A stretch of DNA of 64,000 nucleotides from Lichenibacterium minor (lineage in GTDB: Bacteria > Pseudomonadota > Alphaproteobacteria > Rhizobiales > Beijerinckiaceae). Under the pieces are notes generated by a model. It had not been told where the DNA came from and ran no database searches. It saw only the letters and a program-made list of their open reading frames with translations. This document shows, piece by piece, positions 34,962 to 44,139 of the stretch (its first letter is position 1; each line of letters begins with the position of its first letter). A program made the translations under genes and the position numbers. Location of the stretch: positions 62,001 through 126,000 of the forward strand of contig NZ_QYBB01000007.1 in assembly GCF_004137685.1 (NCBI RefSeq), in the 5' to 3' direction.

Positions 34962-36236
34962 TCAGTGCCTCGCTCCGCTGGTGCCCAAACGCGCCATCAC
35001 GGCGTCGGGTCCCGGCACCTTGCCGACGGGGCCGATGGCCGACACGGTGGGGGCCGAGCGGATCATGGCGGCGCCCGCCGCCCGCGCCGAGTCCACCGTC
35101 ACGGCATCGACCTCGCGCAGGATCTCGTCGGCGCCGATGAGGCGCCCGTAGGCCATGTGCTGGCGGGCGATCTGTTCGGCGCGCGACGAGGAGGATTCCA
35201 TCGCCACCAGCAGCGACACCTTGAGCTGCGCTTTCGCGCGCTCGACCTCCTCGCGGGTCAGCGTCGCGGTGGCCTCGGCCAGGCAGTCGAGCGCCACGGG
35301 GACGAGCTCGGCCACGTTGGACGCCCCGGTGGCGGCGTAGAAGCCGAACAGGCCGGTGTCGGCATAGGTCCAGTCGAAGCTGTTGATCGTGTAGGCGAGG
35401 CCGCGCTCCTCGCGCACCTCCTGGAACAGCCGGGACGACATGCCGCCCCCCACCGCGTGGGAGAAGACGTGGGCGTCGTAGCGGCGCGGGTCGTGGAACG
35501 ACAGGCCTTCGAAGCCGATGACGATGTGGGCCTGCTCGAGCTTGCGCTTCAGGCGGATGTCGCCGCCCCGGTAGCTCGCCGCCGGCGCCGCGGGGGCGTC
35601 GAGGTTCTGCAGCGCGCCGAAGCGGCGCTCGACCTCGGCCACCACCGTGTCGTGGTCGACCGCGCCGGCGGCGGCGATCACGGTCTGGTCGGCGCGGTAG
35701 CGGCGCTCCAGGAAGCCTTTCACGGCGTCGCGGTCGAAGCGCTTCACGCCCTGCGGCGTGCCGAGGATGGGCCGCCCGATGGGCTGGCCCGGATAGGCGT
35801 GCTCGTTGAACAGCTCGAAGACGAGGTCGTCCGGCACGTCCTCGACGGCGCCCAGCTCCTGGAGCACCACTTCCTTTTCGCGCTCGATCTCGGCGGGGTC
35901 GAAGGCGCTGTCGGTGAGGATGTCGGACAGGATGTCGAGCGCCAGGGGCGCGTCGCCCGGCAGCACGCGGGCGTAATAGGCGGTCTGCTCGGTCGAGGTG
36001 GCGGCGTTGAGGTCGCCGCCCGCACCCTCGATCTCCTCGGCGATGCGCCGCGCCGAGCGCGTGCGCGTCCCCTTGAAGGCCATGTGCTCGAGGAAATGCG
36101 ACAGGCCGTGCTCGGCGTCGGTCTCGTGGCGCGACCCGATGCCGACCCACAGGCCGAGCGACGTCGTGTGCATGTGGGGGATGGCGTCGGTGATGACGCG
36201 CAGCCCCGACGGCAGGACGGTGATGCGCGCCGTCAC
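34962..36236 (-). CDS. M16-family zinc metallopeptidase (MPP-beta / PqqL-like)
   Basis: A 424-residue peptidase of the single-unit M16B type related to mitochondrial processing peptidase beta. The inverted zinc motif HFLEH is at 47-51, and the distant glutamate lies in EREKEVVLQEL (about 120-130). The C-terminal half holds the non-catalytic domain with MSSRLFQEVREERGLAY. It has no signal peptide and is probably cytosolic. The GTG start overlaps the thrC stop (GTGA), so the two are coupled, a conserved alphaproteobacterial arrangement. Confidence 0.93.
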   Translation of the reverse strand: MTARITVLPSGLRVITDAIPHMHTTSLGLWVGIGSRHETDAEHGLSHFLEHMAFKGTRTRSARRIAEEIEGAGGDLNAATSTEQTAYYARVLPGDAPLALDILSDILTDSAFDPAEIEREKEVVLQELGAVEDVPDDLVFELFNEHAYPGQPIGRPILGTPQGVKRFDRDAVKGFLERRYRADQTVIAAAGAVDHDTVVAEVERRFGALQNLDAPAAPAASYRGGDIRLKRKLEQAHIVIGFEGLSFHDPRRYDAHVFSHAVGGGMSSRLFQEVREERGLAYTINSFDWTYADTGLFGFYAATGASNVAELVPVALDCLAEATATLTREEVERAKAQLKVSLLVAMESSSSRAEQIARQHMAYGRLIGADEILREVDAVTVDSARAAGAAMIRSAPTVSAIGPVGKVPGPDAVMARLGTSGARH

Positions 36237-37645
36237 GCCGCGGCCTCGTCGGCGGACGAGCGGTCGCGGATGAAGCGCTCCACCGCGTCGACGGCGTTGG
36301 GCAGCACGGTGAAGCGCTCGGGCCGGCCGAGCAGGTCGGCGAGGTGCGCCGGCAGGGCCGGATGCCGGCCGGTGGCGCGCTCGACCGCGTCCGGGAACTT
36401 CGCCGGATGGGCGGTGCCGAGCACCACCACGGGCGTGGCGGGGTCGCGCGCCAGCGCGCCGCGCGCCGCCGCCACGCCGACCGCCGTGTGGGGATCGAGC
36501 ACGACGCCGGAATCCGCGAAGGTGCGCGCCATCTCGGCCTGCGTTCCGTCCTCGTCGACCCGCACGGCGTCGAACTCGGAGCGGATGCGCGCCATCGGCT
36601 CGGGCGGCACCGTGAAGCTGCCCGACTGGGCGAGGCTCGCCATCAGCCCCCGCACCGCCGCGGCGTCGCGCCCGCAGGCCTCGAACAGCAGGCGCTCGAA
36701 GTTCGAGGACACCTGGATGTCCATCGACGGCGATTGCGTCGGGCGCACGCCCTGGACCTCGTAGGTGCCGGTGGCGAGGCAGCGGGCGAGGATGTCGTTC
36801 TCGTTGGTGGCCACCACGAGCCGGTCGATCGGCAGGCCCATGCCCTTGGCGATCCAGCCCGCCAGCACGTCGCCGAAGTTGCCGGTCGGCACCGCGAAGG
36901 ACACCTTCCGGTGCGGTGCCCCAAGCGCCACCGCGCCGGTGAAGAAGTACACGAGCTGCGCCATCACGCGCGCCCAGTTGATCGAGTTGACCCCGCTGAG
37001 GTTCATCTCGTCGCGGAACGCGTGGTGGTTGAACATGGCCTTAACGATGGCCTGGCAGTCGTCGAAGGTCCCTTCCACCGCGATGGCGTGGATGTTGGGG
37101 GCGTCGACGCCGGTCATCTGGCGGCGCTGCACGTCCGACACGCGGCCGTGCGGGTACAGGATGAACACGTCGACGGCGGGCAGCCCGCGGAAGGCCTCGA
37201 TGGCGGCGGCGCCGGTGTCGCCCGAGGTGGCGCCCACCACGGTGGTGCGCCGGCCGCGGCGGCCCAGCACCTCCTGCATCATGCGGCCGAGCAGCTGCAT
37301 CGCCACGTCCTTGAAGGCGAGCGTGGGGCCGTGGAAGATTTCGAGCAGGTACAGGTTGGCGTCGAGCTGGCTCATCGGCACCACGGCCGGGTGGCGGAAG
37401 CCGCCGTAGGCGCCCTCCGTCATGGCGCGCAGCGCGCCGGGGGCGAAGCAATCCCCCGTGAAGGGGGCGATCAGCCGCTCCGCCACCTCGGCGTAGGGCC
37501 GGCCGGCGAGCCCGGCGATGGCGGCGGCGTCGAGCCGCGGCAGCGTTTCCGGCAGGTACAGGCCGCCGTCGCGCGCCAGGCCAGCGAGCAGCACGTCCTC
37601 GAAGCCGAGGCGGGGGGCCGTGCCGCGCGTCGAAAGGTAGTTCAC
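36233..37645 (-). CDS. thrC: Threonine synthase
   Basis: ThrC converts O-phosphohomoserine to threonine using PLP. The 470-residue product has the N-terminal YLSTRGTAPRLGFEDVLLAGLA of the long bacterial/fungal class, the PLP lysine in HGPTLAFKDVAMQ (112) and the phosphate-binding GATSGDTGAAA. The GTG start at 37645 is preferred because it directly precedes the conserved NYLSTRG; GAGGAA lies about 15 bases upstream. It is the first gene of the operon with the M16 peptidase. Confidence 0.95.
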   Translation of the reverse strand: MNYLSTRGTAPRLGFEDVLLAGLARDGGLYLPETLPRLDAAAIAGLAGRPYAEVAERLIAPFTGDCFAPGALRAMTEGAYGGFRHPAVVPMSQLDANLYLLEIFHGPTLAFKDVAMQLLGRMMQEVLGRRGRRTTVVGATSGDTGAAAIEAFRGLPAVDVFILYPHGRVSDVQRRQMTGVDAPNIHAIAVEGTFDDCQAIVKAMFNHHAFRDEMNLSGVNSINWARVMAQLVYFFTGAVALGAPHRKVSFAVPTGNFGDVLAGWIAKGMGLPIDRLVVATNENDILARCLATGTYEVQGVRPTQSPSMDIQVSSNFERLLFEACGRDAAAVRGLMASLAQSGSFTVPPEPMARIRSEFDAVRVDEDGTQAEMARTFADSGVVLDPHTAVGVAAARGALARDPATPVVVLGTAHPAKFPDAVERATGRHPALPAHLADLLGRPERFTVLPNAVDAVERFIRDRSSADEAAA

Positions 37646-37991
37646 GGGTCGGGGTTCCTCGGGGCGCCGCTCGGGCGGCGCGATGGGGTCGGGAGTCCCG
37701 GGAAGTTCACCACACGTTTCGGGGGGAGCGTCAAGGCGGGACGCCGCCGCGCCGGGCGCGAAGGCCGTCCCGGCCGACGCGGCGATCCCCGGGGACGTGC
37801 GCGACCGTTTCGCGGCGGCGCCGATGGGGGCACGGCCGCTCGCACGTTGCGGCGCGGCGCCGACGCCCCTATAATCCATCCATCCCCAACATGACTGCAG
37901 GAACACGCCGGGCTCCGGCCGTCATCGGGCTTTCCGCCCGGCGAGGCGGCGCGACCCCGCGCCCTCTCCGGACGACAGGAGACATGCGATC
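37646..37991. promoter_or_regulatory. Divergent regulatory region between thrC and trcR
   Basis: This 346-base gap between divergent genes must hold both promoters. One GANTC site (GAGTC) is at 37693. A less GC-rich stretch at about 37868-37905 (CTATAATCC, then an inverted ATGACTGCAG) may include a -10-like TATAAT for trcR transcription. No clear -35 could be assigned. Confidence 0.4.
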
Positions 37992-38714
37992 ATGAGCGAA
38001 GCACCGCTGATGCCCAAAGCCACCGCCGTGTGGCTGGTGGAAAACACCTCGCTGACGTTCGACCAGGTGGCGGAGTTCTGCAAGCTGCACCCGCTCGAGG
38101 TGAAGGGCATCGCCGACGGCGAGGTGGCGGCCGGCATCAAGGGCCACGACCCGATCACCTCCGGCCAGCTGCTGCGCGAGGAGATCGAGCGCGGCGAGAA
38201 GAACAAGAACTACAACCTGCGCATCGCCCCCCCGAAGGTGCGGCTCCCCCCGCCGAAGAAGACCCGCGGCGCCCGCTACACCCCGCTGTCGCGCCGCCAG
38301 GACCGGCCCAACGCCATCCTGTGGCTGGTGCGCAACCACCCGGAGCTGAAGGACGCGCAGATCATGCGCCTCGTCGGCACCACCAAGACGACTCTGCAGG
38401 CCATCCGCGACCGCACGCACTGGAACTCCTCGACGCTGACGCCGATGGACCCCGTGACGCTGGCGCTGTGCACGCAGATCGACCTCGATTTCGAGGTGAA
38501 CAAGGCCGCCAAGGACCGCCCCGCCACCGCGGACGACCGCGGGCAAACGCTGGCGCCGGCCGAGGCCACCACGTCGCGCGCCCGCCCCGCCACCGAGGAG
38601 GAGGTGTTCGGCTCCTCGTCGAAGGGCCGCGGGGGCGACGACGAGGACGACGTCGACCTCACCTCGGTGTTCTCGAACCTGCGCGGCGGCCGCCACGAGG
38701 ACGACGAGGACTAG
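37992..38714 (+). CDS. trcR: TrcR cell-cycle transcriptional regulator (DUF1013)
   Basis: A 240-residue DUF1013 protein. The conserved N-terminal domain reads AVWLVENTSLTFDQVAEFCKLHPLEVKGIADGEVA (seen in pieces) and ends with a second helix-turn-helix-like part containing AILWLVRNHPELKDAQIMRLVGTTKTTLQAIRDR. The C-terminal 70 residues are acidic and disordered, ending in repeated Asp/Glu. TrcR is described as a cell-cycle-linked transcription regulator in alphaproteobacteria, which fits the presence of gcrA in the same window. The ATG is preceded by a GACAGGAGAC sequence. Confidence 0.93.
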   Translation: MSEAPLMPKATAVWLVENTSLTFDQVAEFCKLHPLEVKGIADGEVAAGIKGHDPITSGQLLREEIERGEKNKNYNLRIAPPKVRLPPPKKTRGARYTPLSRRQDRPNAILWLVRNHPELKDAQIMRLVGTTKTTLQAIRDRTHWNSSTLTPMDPVTLALCTQIDLDFEVNKAAKDRPATADDRGQTLAPAEATTSRARPATEEEVFGSSSKGRGGDDEDDVDLTSVFSNLRGGRHEDDED

Positions 38715-38954
38715 GGGCTTTCGAGGGGCGAGCCCTTCGACGAGGTTTGGGGCAAAGGGTGAAGCTGGGGAGGCTCCGGGCGCGATCCGGGCCTGCCCAG
38801 CCGTCGCGATCACGGGTTCACATTCTCGGAAATGCCGGAACGAGGCCGTGATCGGATGCGGCGCCCGCGTCGGCTCTGGGGGCGAACCGATGTCGTGCAG
38901 CGGTCGGCAGGCCCGGGCAGGGCCGAAGCCCATTCACGGGAGTGGAGACCTGTC

Positions 38955-39239
38955 ATGGATCAGGAAAAAGATCTGGAGGAGTGGGACTCCATACCCGACG
39001 ATACAATCGTTCAGCTTAGAAAGATGGACCTGGATACGATATACACATCGATCGTCTAGGTATCCCTGGCCTTGTTGGCGGGCGACGCAGAGTTGAGGAG
39101 CCTCGCGCAAGGGGACGACGAGAAAGCTGACGACCACTGGAAGAAGAAGGTGCAGGCCCTCAACGACAATCGAGAGGCCCTGAGAAGATTGTTGAAACGA
39201 GTCGCCGCCCGGACGGACACACAAGGTGTTCAGGTATGA
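38955..39239 (+). pseudogene. Small coding frame interrupted by an in-frame TAG
   Basis: From the ATG at 38955, preceded by GGAG, a hydrophilic 34-residue peptide is encoded up to a TAG at 39057-39059. The same frame continues for another 59 sense codons, rich in charged residues and helix-formers (KADDHWKKKVQALNDNREAL), to the TGA at 39237-39239. That TGA overlaps the ATG of the next gene (ATGA). The continued codon character and the overlap suggest one 94-residue gene broken by an amber mutation. A second cistron from TTG at 39072 or read-through are alternatives. The region is less GC-rich than its flanks. Family unknown. Confidence 0.45.
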
Positions 39240-39679
39240 GCAGGCCGCACTTACGCCTTGTGAGCGACGAGGAACTGACCGAGTTTCTCGCCAGATCACC
39301 GAGCCCTGCGACCTTGAAAGGTGGAGGTGGGAACGGTACGTTCGGTTCCATGGAGGCCAGGGTCGCCCAACTCGAAACCGACATGCGCGAGGTCAAGGCC
39401 AACACGCGCATGATCGGGGATACGTTGCTTCGCATCGAGGGGAAGCTCGAAACGAGGGCATCCGCCATCGACCTCGCCGAAATCAAAGGCAAACTCGACT
39501 TCAAGGCTTCGGCCTCGGATGTTGGCTCCCTTTCTGGCAAGTTGAACGACAAACCAGACACCTGGAAGGTCGTCACGATCGTGCTTGCGCTTGGGGCGAT
39601 CATGGCCGGTAGCCAGATCGTCAAAACGATCGCGGACGTCGTCCATCCGCCGGCCCAGCAGACGGTCAAGATCCCTTGA
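39236..39679 (+). CDS. Hypothetical coiled-coil membrane protein
   Basis: A 147-residue protein with a polar N-terminus (RPHLRLVSDEELTEFL), a heptad-like helical region (about 38-105, including MEARVAQLETDMREVK and DTLLRIEGKLE), then one hydrophobic helix (VVTIVLALGAIMAGSQIV, about 113-130) and a short tail. The layout resembles small phage-type or XhlA-like membrane proteins, but similarity is only architectural. Its start lies inside the stop of the preceding broken frame. With that frame it forms a lower-GC insert between trcR and rluD. Confidence 0.7.
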   Translation: MSRPHLRLVSDEELTEFLARSPSPATLKGGGGNGTFGSMEARVAQLETDMREVKANTRMIGDTLLRIEGKLETRASAIDLAEIKGKLDFKASASDVGSLSGKLNDKPDTWKVVTIVLALGAIMAGSQIVKTIADVVHPPAQQTVKIP

Positions 39680-39769
39680 GCCATGGCTGGGCGCCGTTGC
39701 GCTCAGGTTGTGTGGATGTGGGCTTGACACGCGGGCCGCTGCATCTGCAGGCCCTCGACGACCCCGACC

Positions 39770-40792
39770 TCAGGGCCTGTAGGCCCGCAGCGCCTCGACC
39801 AGCCCGGCCATGTCGGGCGGCAGCGGGCTTTCGAACAGCATCTCCTCGCCGGTGGCGGGATGCGCGAAGCCCAGCACGGCGGCATGCAGAGCTTGGCGCC
39901 CCAGCGCCGCGATGGCGTCCCGGCACGCGTCGTCGAGCGCCGCCGCCTTGGTCTTGAAGCCCGCCCCGTAGACCATGTCGCCGATCAGCGGCTGGCCGAG
40001 GTCGGCCATGTGGACGCGGATCTGGTGCGTGCGCCCCGTTTCCAGGCGGCAGCGCATCAGCGTCGCCACGGGCGGGAACTTCTCCTCCACGGCCCAATGC
40101 GTCACCGCGTGGCGCCCCTTGTCCTCGCGCACCACGGCCATGCGCTCGCGGTGGTGCGGGTGGCGGCCGATGGCGGCGTCGACGGTGCCGAAGCTGCGGT
40201 CGGGCAACGTCCACACGCCGGCGAGGTATTCGCGCACCAGCGAGCCCGAGCGCCCGTGGTCGGCGAAGATGTCGGCGAGGCCGCGGTGGGCGCGCTCCGA
40301 CTTCGCCGCCACCATCAGCCCCGTCGTGTCCTTGTCGAGCCGGTGCACGATGCCGGGCCGGCGGATGCCGCCGATCCCCGACAGGCCGTCGGCGCAATGG
40401 TGGAGCAGCGCGTTGACCAGCGTGCCGCTCGCGTGGCCCGGCGCCGGATGCACCACGAGCCCGGTCGGCTTGTCGATGACGATGAGGTCGTCGTCCTCGA
40501 AGACGATGCTGAGCGGGATGTCCTCGGGCAGCGGCGTCGCGTCGACCGGCGGCGGCACGGCGAAGAGCACGCGCGCGCCTTCCTTCGGCTTGGCATTGGG
40601 GTTCGACGCGACCGCGCCGTCGACCCGCACGAAGCCGTCGCCGATCAGCTCCTGCAGCCGCGTGCGCGACAGGCCCAGGTCTTCGCGCGCCGCGTGGAGC
40701 GCCAGCAGCTTGTCGAGCCGCTGCCCGGCCTCCTCCGGCCCGACCGCGAAGGCGGAGATCTCGGGACCGTCGTCTGCGTCGGCTTCGGTCAC
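39770..40792 (-). CDS. rluD: 23S rRNA pseudouridine synthase, RluD/RluA family
   Basis: A 340-residue enzyme with an N-terminal S4 domain (GQRLDKLLALH, RTRLQELIGDGFVRVDG) and a RluA-type catalytic domain. The catalytic Asp is in GIVHRLDKDTTGLMV (about 150), and the C-terminal TGRTHQIRVHMADLGQPLIGD matches the family. RluD modifies helix 69 of 23S rRNA; RluC-type target sites cannot be excluded. The GTG start overlaps the serB stop in GTGA, so the genes are coupled. Confidence 0.92.
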   Translation of the reverse strand: MTEADADDGPEISAFAVGPEEAGQRLDKLLALHAAREDLGLSRTRLQELIGDGFVRVDGAVASNPNAKPKEGARVLFAVPPPVDATPLPEDIPLSIVFEDDDLIVIDKPTGLVVHPAPGHASGTLVNALLHHCADGLSGIGGIRRPGIVHRLDKDTTGLMVAAKSERAHRGLADIFADHGRSGSLVREYLAGVWTLPDRSFGTVDAAIGRHPHHRERMAVVREDKGRHAVTHWAVEEKFPPVATLMRCRLETGRTHQIRVHMADLGQPLIGDMVYGAGFKTKAAALDDACRDAIAALGRQALHAAVLGFAHPATGEEMLFESPLPPDMAGLVEALRAYRP

Positions 40793-41661
40793 GATGCGAA
40801 CTCCGATCGGGCGTAGCCCTGCACGAACAGCAGGGCGTCGAGGTCGTTGTGGTCGATGCGGGCCTGGGCGGCCGCGGCGACCGCCGGCTTGGCGCGGAAG
40901 GCGACCCCGAGCCCCGCCTCGCCCAGCATGGCGAGGTCGTTGGCGCCGTCCCCCACCGCCATCACGTCCGAGCGATCGAGGCCCAGGGTGTCGCGCAGCG
41001 CGACGAGGCGGTCGAGCTTGGCTTCCCGCCCGAGGATCGGCTCCGCCACCGTGCCGGCGAGCCGGTCGCCCTCGACTTCCAGGGTGTTGGATCGGTGCTC
41101 GTCGAAGCCCACCATGGCGGCGACCGCCCCGGTGAACAGCGTGAAGCCGCCCGACACCAGCGCGCAATAGCCGCCGTGGGCCCGCATGGTGCGCACCAGC
41201 GCGGTGCCGCCCGGCACGAGCGTGATGCGCTCGGACAGCACGCGGTCGACCGTGCCGACGGGCAGGCCGCGCAGCAGCGCCACGCGCTCGCGCAGCGCCG
41301 GCTCGAAGGCGATCTCGCCCCGCATGGCGCGCTCGGTGATGGCCGCCACCTGGGCCTTGAAGCCGGCGAAATCGGCCAGTTCGTCGATGCATTCCTGGTG
41401 GATCACCGTCGAATCCATGTCGGCCAGCAGAAGCCGCTTGCGCCGGCCCGCGGCGGGTTGCAGCACGGCATCGACATCCGCGCCCGCCAGCACGCCGTCG
41501 AGCGCGGCGCGCAGGGCGGGCAGGGCGGCGGGGTCGGACGAGAAGGGGATGTCGACGGCCTGGCCGGGGTCGAGCCAGCGGGGCGTCCCGGCGCCCGGCA
41601 GGACGGCCGCCAGCGCCGCCAACCGCGACGCCCCGACGTCGTCGCGCCCTTTACGGGCCAT
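40789..41661 (-). CDS. serB: Phosphoserine phosphatase
   Basis: SerB dephosphorylates L-phosphoserine to serine, the last step of the phosphorylated serine pathway. The 290-residue haloacid-dehalogenase enzyme has the nucleophile motif LLLADMDSTVI (Asp 81 and 83), LVSGGFTLFTG with the phosphate-binding Ser, and the metal-binding MAVGDGANDLAML. The N-terminal 70 residues are the usual regulatory-like extension. The ATG at 41661 is preferred over distal starts that would run into miaA. It is divergent from miaA. Confidence 0.94.
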   Translation of the reverse strand: MARKGRDDVGASRLAALAAVLPGAGTPRWLDPGQAVDIPFSSDPAALPALRAALDGVLAGADVDAVLQPAAGRRKRLLLADMDSTVIHQECIDELADFAGFKAQVAAITERAMRGEIAFEPALRERVALLRGLPVGTVDRVLSERITLVPGGTALVRTMRAHGGYCALVSGGFTLFTGAVAAMVGFDEHRSNTLEVEGDRLAGTVAEPILGREAKLDRLVALRDTLGLDRSDVMAVGDGANDLAMLGEAGLGVAFRAKPAVAAAAQARIDHNDLDALLFVQGYARSEFAS

Positions 41662-41701
41662 GACGGTCGCGACACAAGGCTCCGGGATCTGCGGCATCGG
41701 G

Positions 41702-42634
41702 ATGGGGGATCGCGTGGACGGGGAACGGGTGGTCCTCATCGCAGGCCCGACGGCGAGCGGCAAGTCCGCCCTCGCGATGCGGACGGCCGAGCGGCGGGGC
41801 GGGGTGGTGATCAACGCCGATTCCATGGCGGTCTACCAGGATCTCGCGATCCTCACCGGCCGCCCCGACGCCGCCGACCTCGCCCGTGTCCCGCACCGCC
41901 TGTACGGGCACCGCGACGCGGCGGACCCCTATTCGGTCGGGGTTTGGCTGGGCGAGGTCGCGGCGGAGATCCGCCGCGCCCGCGCGCTCGGCGCCGTGCC
42001 GGTGGTGGTCGGCGGGACGGGGCTCTTCTTCAAGGCGCTGACGCAGGGCCTGTCCGACATCCCCGCGGTGCCCGGGGAGGTGCGCGACCGCGTGCGGGCC
42101 GAGGCCTCCGGGATCGCGCCGGAAGCCTTGCACGCGCGGCTGGCCGCGCTCGACCCCCTGACCGCGGCGGGGTTGCGCCCGACCGACCCGCAGCGGATCG
42201 TCCGGGCGCTGGAAGTCTTCGCCGCGACGGGGCGCCCGCTGGCGGCCTTGCAGGCGAGCCGCTCGGCGCCGCTCCTGGGCGAGGGGACGTGGGTCGGCGT
42301 CGTGCTCACCCCCGCGCGCGACGGGCTGCGCGGCGCCATCGACGCGCGCTTCGACCGCATGATGGCGGAAGGGGCGCTCGACGAGGTGGAGCGGCTCGTC
42401 CGGCGCGGGCTCGACCCGGCGCTGCCGGCGATGCGGGCGCTCGGCGTGCCGCCGTTGGCCGCCCACCTCGGCGGCGCGCTGCCGCTGGCGGACGCCGTGG
42501 CGCGGGGCAAGGCCGAAACGCGCGCCTACGCCAAGCGGCAGGACACCTTCGCGCGCCACCAGTTGGCGGGGTTCACGCCGGCATCCCCGGAGCGCGCGGA
42601 TGCGACGGTGGACGACCTGTCGGCAGCGGGGTGA
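41702..42634 (+). CDS. miaA: tRNA dimethylallyltransferase
   Basis: MiaA adds the dimethylallyl group to N6 of A37 in tRNAs that read UNN codons. The 310-residue product has the P-loop IAGPTASGKSALA (13-25), the substrate motif VVINADSMAVYQDLAILTGRP (in parts), VVVGGTGLFFKALTQGL, and RGKAETRAYAKRQDTF near the end. The ATG at 41702 leaves a 40-base divergent gap to serB, which must contain both promoters or shared elements. An alternative GTG at 41714 is possible. Confidence 0.94.
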   Translation: MGDRVDGERVVLIAGPTASGKSALAMRTAERRGGVVINADSMAVYQDLAILTGRPDAADLARVPHRLYGHRDAADPYSVGVWLGEVAAEIRRARALGAVPVVVGGTGLFFKALTQGLSDIPAVPGEVRDRVRAEASGIAPEALHARLAALDPLTAAGLRPTDPQRIVRALEVFAATGRPLAALQASRSAPLLGEGTWVGVVLTPARDGLRGAIDARFDRMMAEGALDEVERLVRRGLDPALPAMRALGVPPLAAHLGGALPLADAVARGKAETRAYAKRQDTFARHQLAGFTPASPERADATVDDLSAAG

Positions 42635-42658
42635 CGCGCGCCGGGGCGGCGGCGTCCC

Positions 42659-43336
42659 TCACTGCGCGGCGACCTGGTCCTTGATCTGCTCGTAGACGCT
42701 GCGGCGCACGACGCGCTTGCGCACGAGATCCTCGACCGAGCTGTACGGGCGGTGCTTGACGATGGTTTGGCCGATGTGGCCGCCGCCGAGGTGGTTCAGG
42801 ACGTCCACCGACGCGCTGTTGAGGTTGACCCCACCCTTGCCCGCCGCGTCGGCGGTCGGCTGGGTGTCGGCCTCGGCCGAGGCCACCACCACGGGGGCGG
42901 GCTTGGCGGGGGCCGGGGCGGCCGCGACGGCGGGCGACGGCGTCACCGCGGGGACCGGCTGGGCGGCGGCCACCGCCGCGGGGATGGGTTGGGCGGCGGG
43001 CGCCGGCTGGGGAGCAGCGACCGGCGTCGCGGGGGCCGCGGCGGCGAACTTGCGCGGCTGGACCGGGGTGTCGCCGAGCGGGCCGGGATAGACGACGCGG
43101 ATCGGGGCGGCGTCGGCGGACGGCACCGCCGATGCGCCGTCGGCCGGCGTCGCGGGCGCTGGGGTGGCGGCGAGCGCCGCCACGGCGTTGGGCGCCGCCA
43201 CCGGGGCGGGATTCGCCTTGGCGACCGCCTTGCCCGACCCCTTGGTGATGATCAGGGCCGCCTGGGCGATGACGCCCAGGGATACCAGGAGGACGGCCAG
43301 GATCAGGAAGCGGCCGACGATCGATCGCGTCATCAT
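42659..43336 (-). CDS. Membrane-anchored helix-hairpin-helix (ComEA-like) protein
   Basis: About 225 residues from the ATG at 43336; another ATG six bases earlier sits too close to the GGGAGA site. An N-terminal hydrophobic helix (FLILAVLLVSLGVIAQAALII) anchors it. A 120-residue low-complexity Ala/Pro/Val linker follows. The C-terminal 60 residues read GVNLNSASVDVLNHLGGGHIGQTIV, the 'iNiNtAs.eeL..lpGig' helix-hairpin-helix motif of ComEA. ComEA binds DNA during natural transformation, but anchored HhH proteins like this one are not proven to do so. No other competence gene is near. Confidence 0.78.
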   Translation of the reverse strand: MMTRSIVGRFLILAVLLVSLGVIAQAALIITKGSGKAVAKANPAPVAAPNAVAALAATPAPATPADGASAVPSADAAPIRVVYPGPLGDTPVQPRKFAAAAPATPVAAPQPAPAAQPIPAAVAAAQPVPAVTPSPAVAAAPAPAKPAPVVVASAEADTQPTADAAGKGGVNLNSASVDVLNHLGGGHIGQTIVKHRPYSSVEDLVRKRVVRRSVYEQIKDQVAAQ

Positions 43337-43524
43337 ACACATTCTCCCGTCGCCGCCCGGTCGACACGTTGGAAGGAGGGCCCGTCGGGGACGGGTGCGC
43401 GGCTGGCGCCGTCCGGGCGGCCCGGTGCGGGAACTCGAACGTCTGACGTGCCATAATAGCGATGTGTGGCGAGACTGCGAAACGGGGGCGCGGTTCCCTT
43501 CCACGGCCTTTTCTCAACGCGGCG

Positions 43525-44016
43525 TTAAATTTCCGCGCTCGAGCCCGTGAATCGCCGGCTGTCGCCCCAGCGCAACAGCAGGGTCGGCAGGCCCGAGCGC
43601 GGGTTCGTCCCGCTCCCGACCTCGGCGAAGCCGTGGCGCGCGTAGAAGCGACGGGCGCGGCCGTTGCCGGCGTTGACGTCGAGCGTGAGCCCTTCGGGCG
43701 ACAGCGCCTTGGCGCCCGCCATCAACCCGTCCGCGATCCCGCTCCCCTGGTGGTCCGGATGGACGGCGAGCTGGTCGAGGTGGCGGCGGGCGGGGTCGAC
43801 CGACACGAAGCCCGCCGGCGCTCCGCCGGCCTCCGCGACGAGCACGCGCGCGCCGGACGCCAGCAGGGCGTCGAGGTGGGCGTCGAGCCAGGGCCGCCGC
43901 GCTTCGAAGTCGATCCCCGCCATGGCGGCGCGCCAGGCCAGCACCCACAGGTCGAGGAGCGCCGGGCGGTCGTCAGGTGTCGCATCGCGCAGGTTCGGGC
44001 CGTCGGCTTCGCGCAT
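43525..44016 (-). CDS. GNAT family N-acetyltransferase
   Basis: A 163-residue GNAT protein. The core is clear: LRDATPDDRPALLDLW at the N-terminus, AGFVSVDPARRHLDQLAVHPDHQGSGIADGL with the acetyl-CoA loop, then LDVNAGNGRARRFYARHGFAEVGSG. Its target is unknown. The ATG at 44016 has GGGGAC upstream; an ATG at 44055 lacks a ribosome-binding site and would add a glycine-rich leader. Confidence 0.85.
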   Translation of the reverse strand: MREADGPNLRDATPDDRPALLDLWVLAWRAAMAGIDFEARRPWLDAHLDALLASGARVLVAEAGGAPAGFVSVDPARRHLDQLAVHPDHQGSGIADGLMAGAKALSPEGLTLDVNAGNGRARRFYARHGFAEVGSGTNPRSGLPTLLLRWGDSRRFTGSSAEI

Positions 44017-44139
44017 GTCGGTCCCCGTGGGCGCGCCTCCGGAGCCCGTGGTCATATCGAACCCGAGCCTGGATGCCCCGCGAAAACGCGCGGGCCCGTC
44101 GCTCCGCCGTCGATCGACAGGGCGTCCATCCGCAAGCCC

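Noticed and set aside
43420..43470. TTCGAGTTCC-like sequence resembling a tRNA T-arm on the minus strand
   Set aside because: No acceptor, D-arm or anticodon stem can be paired around it.
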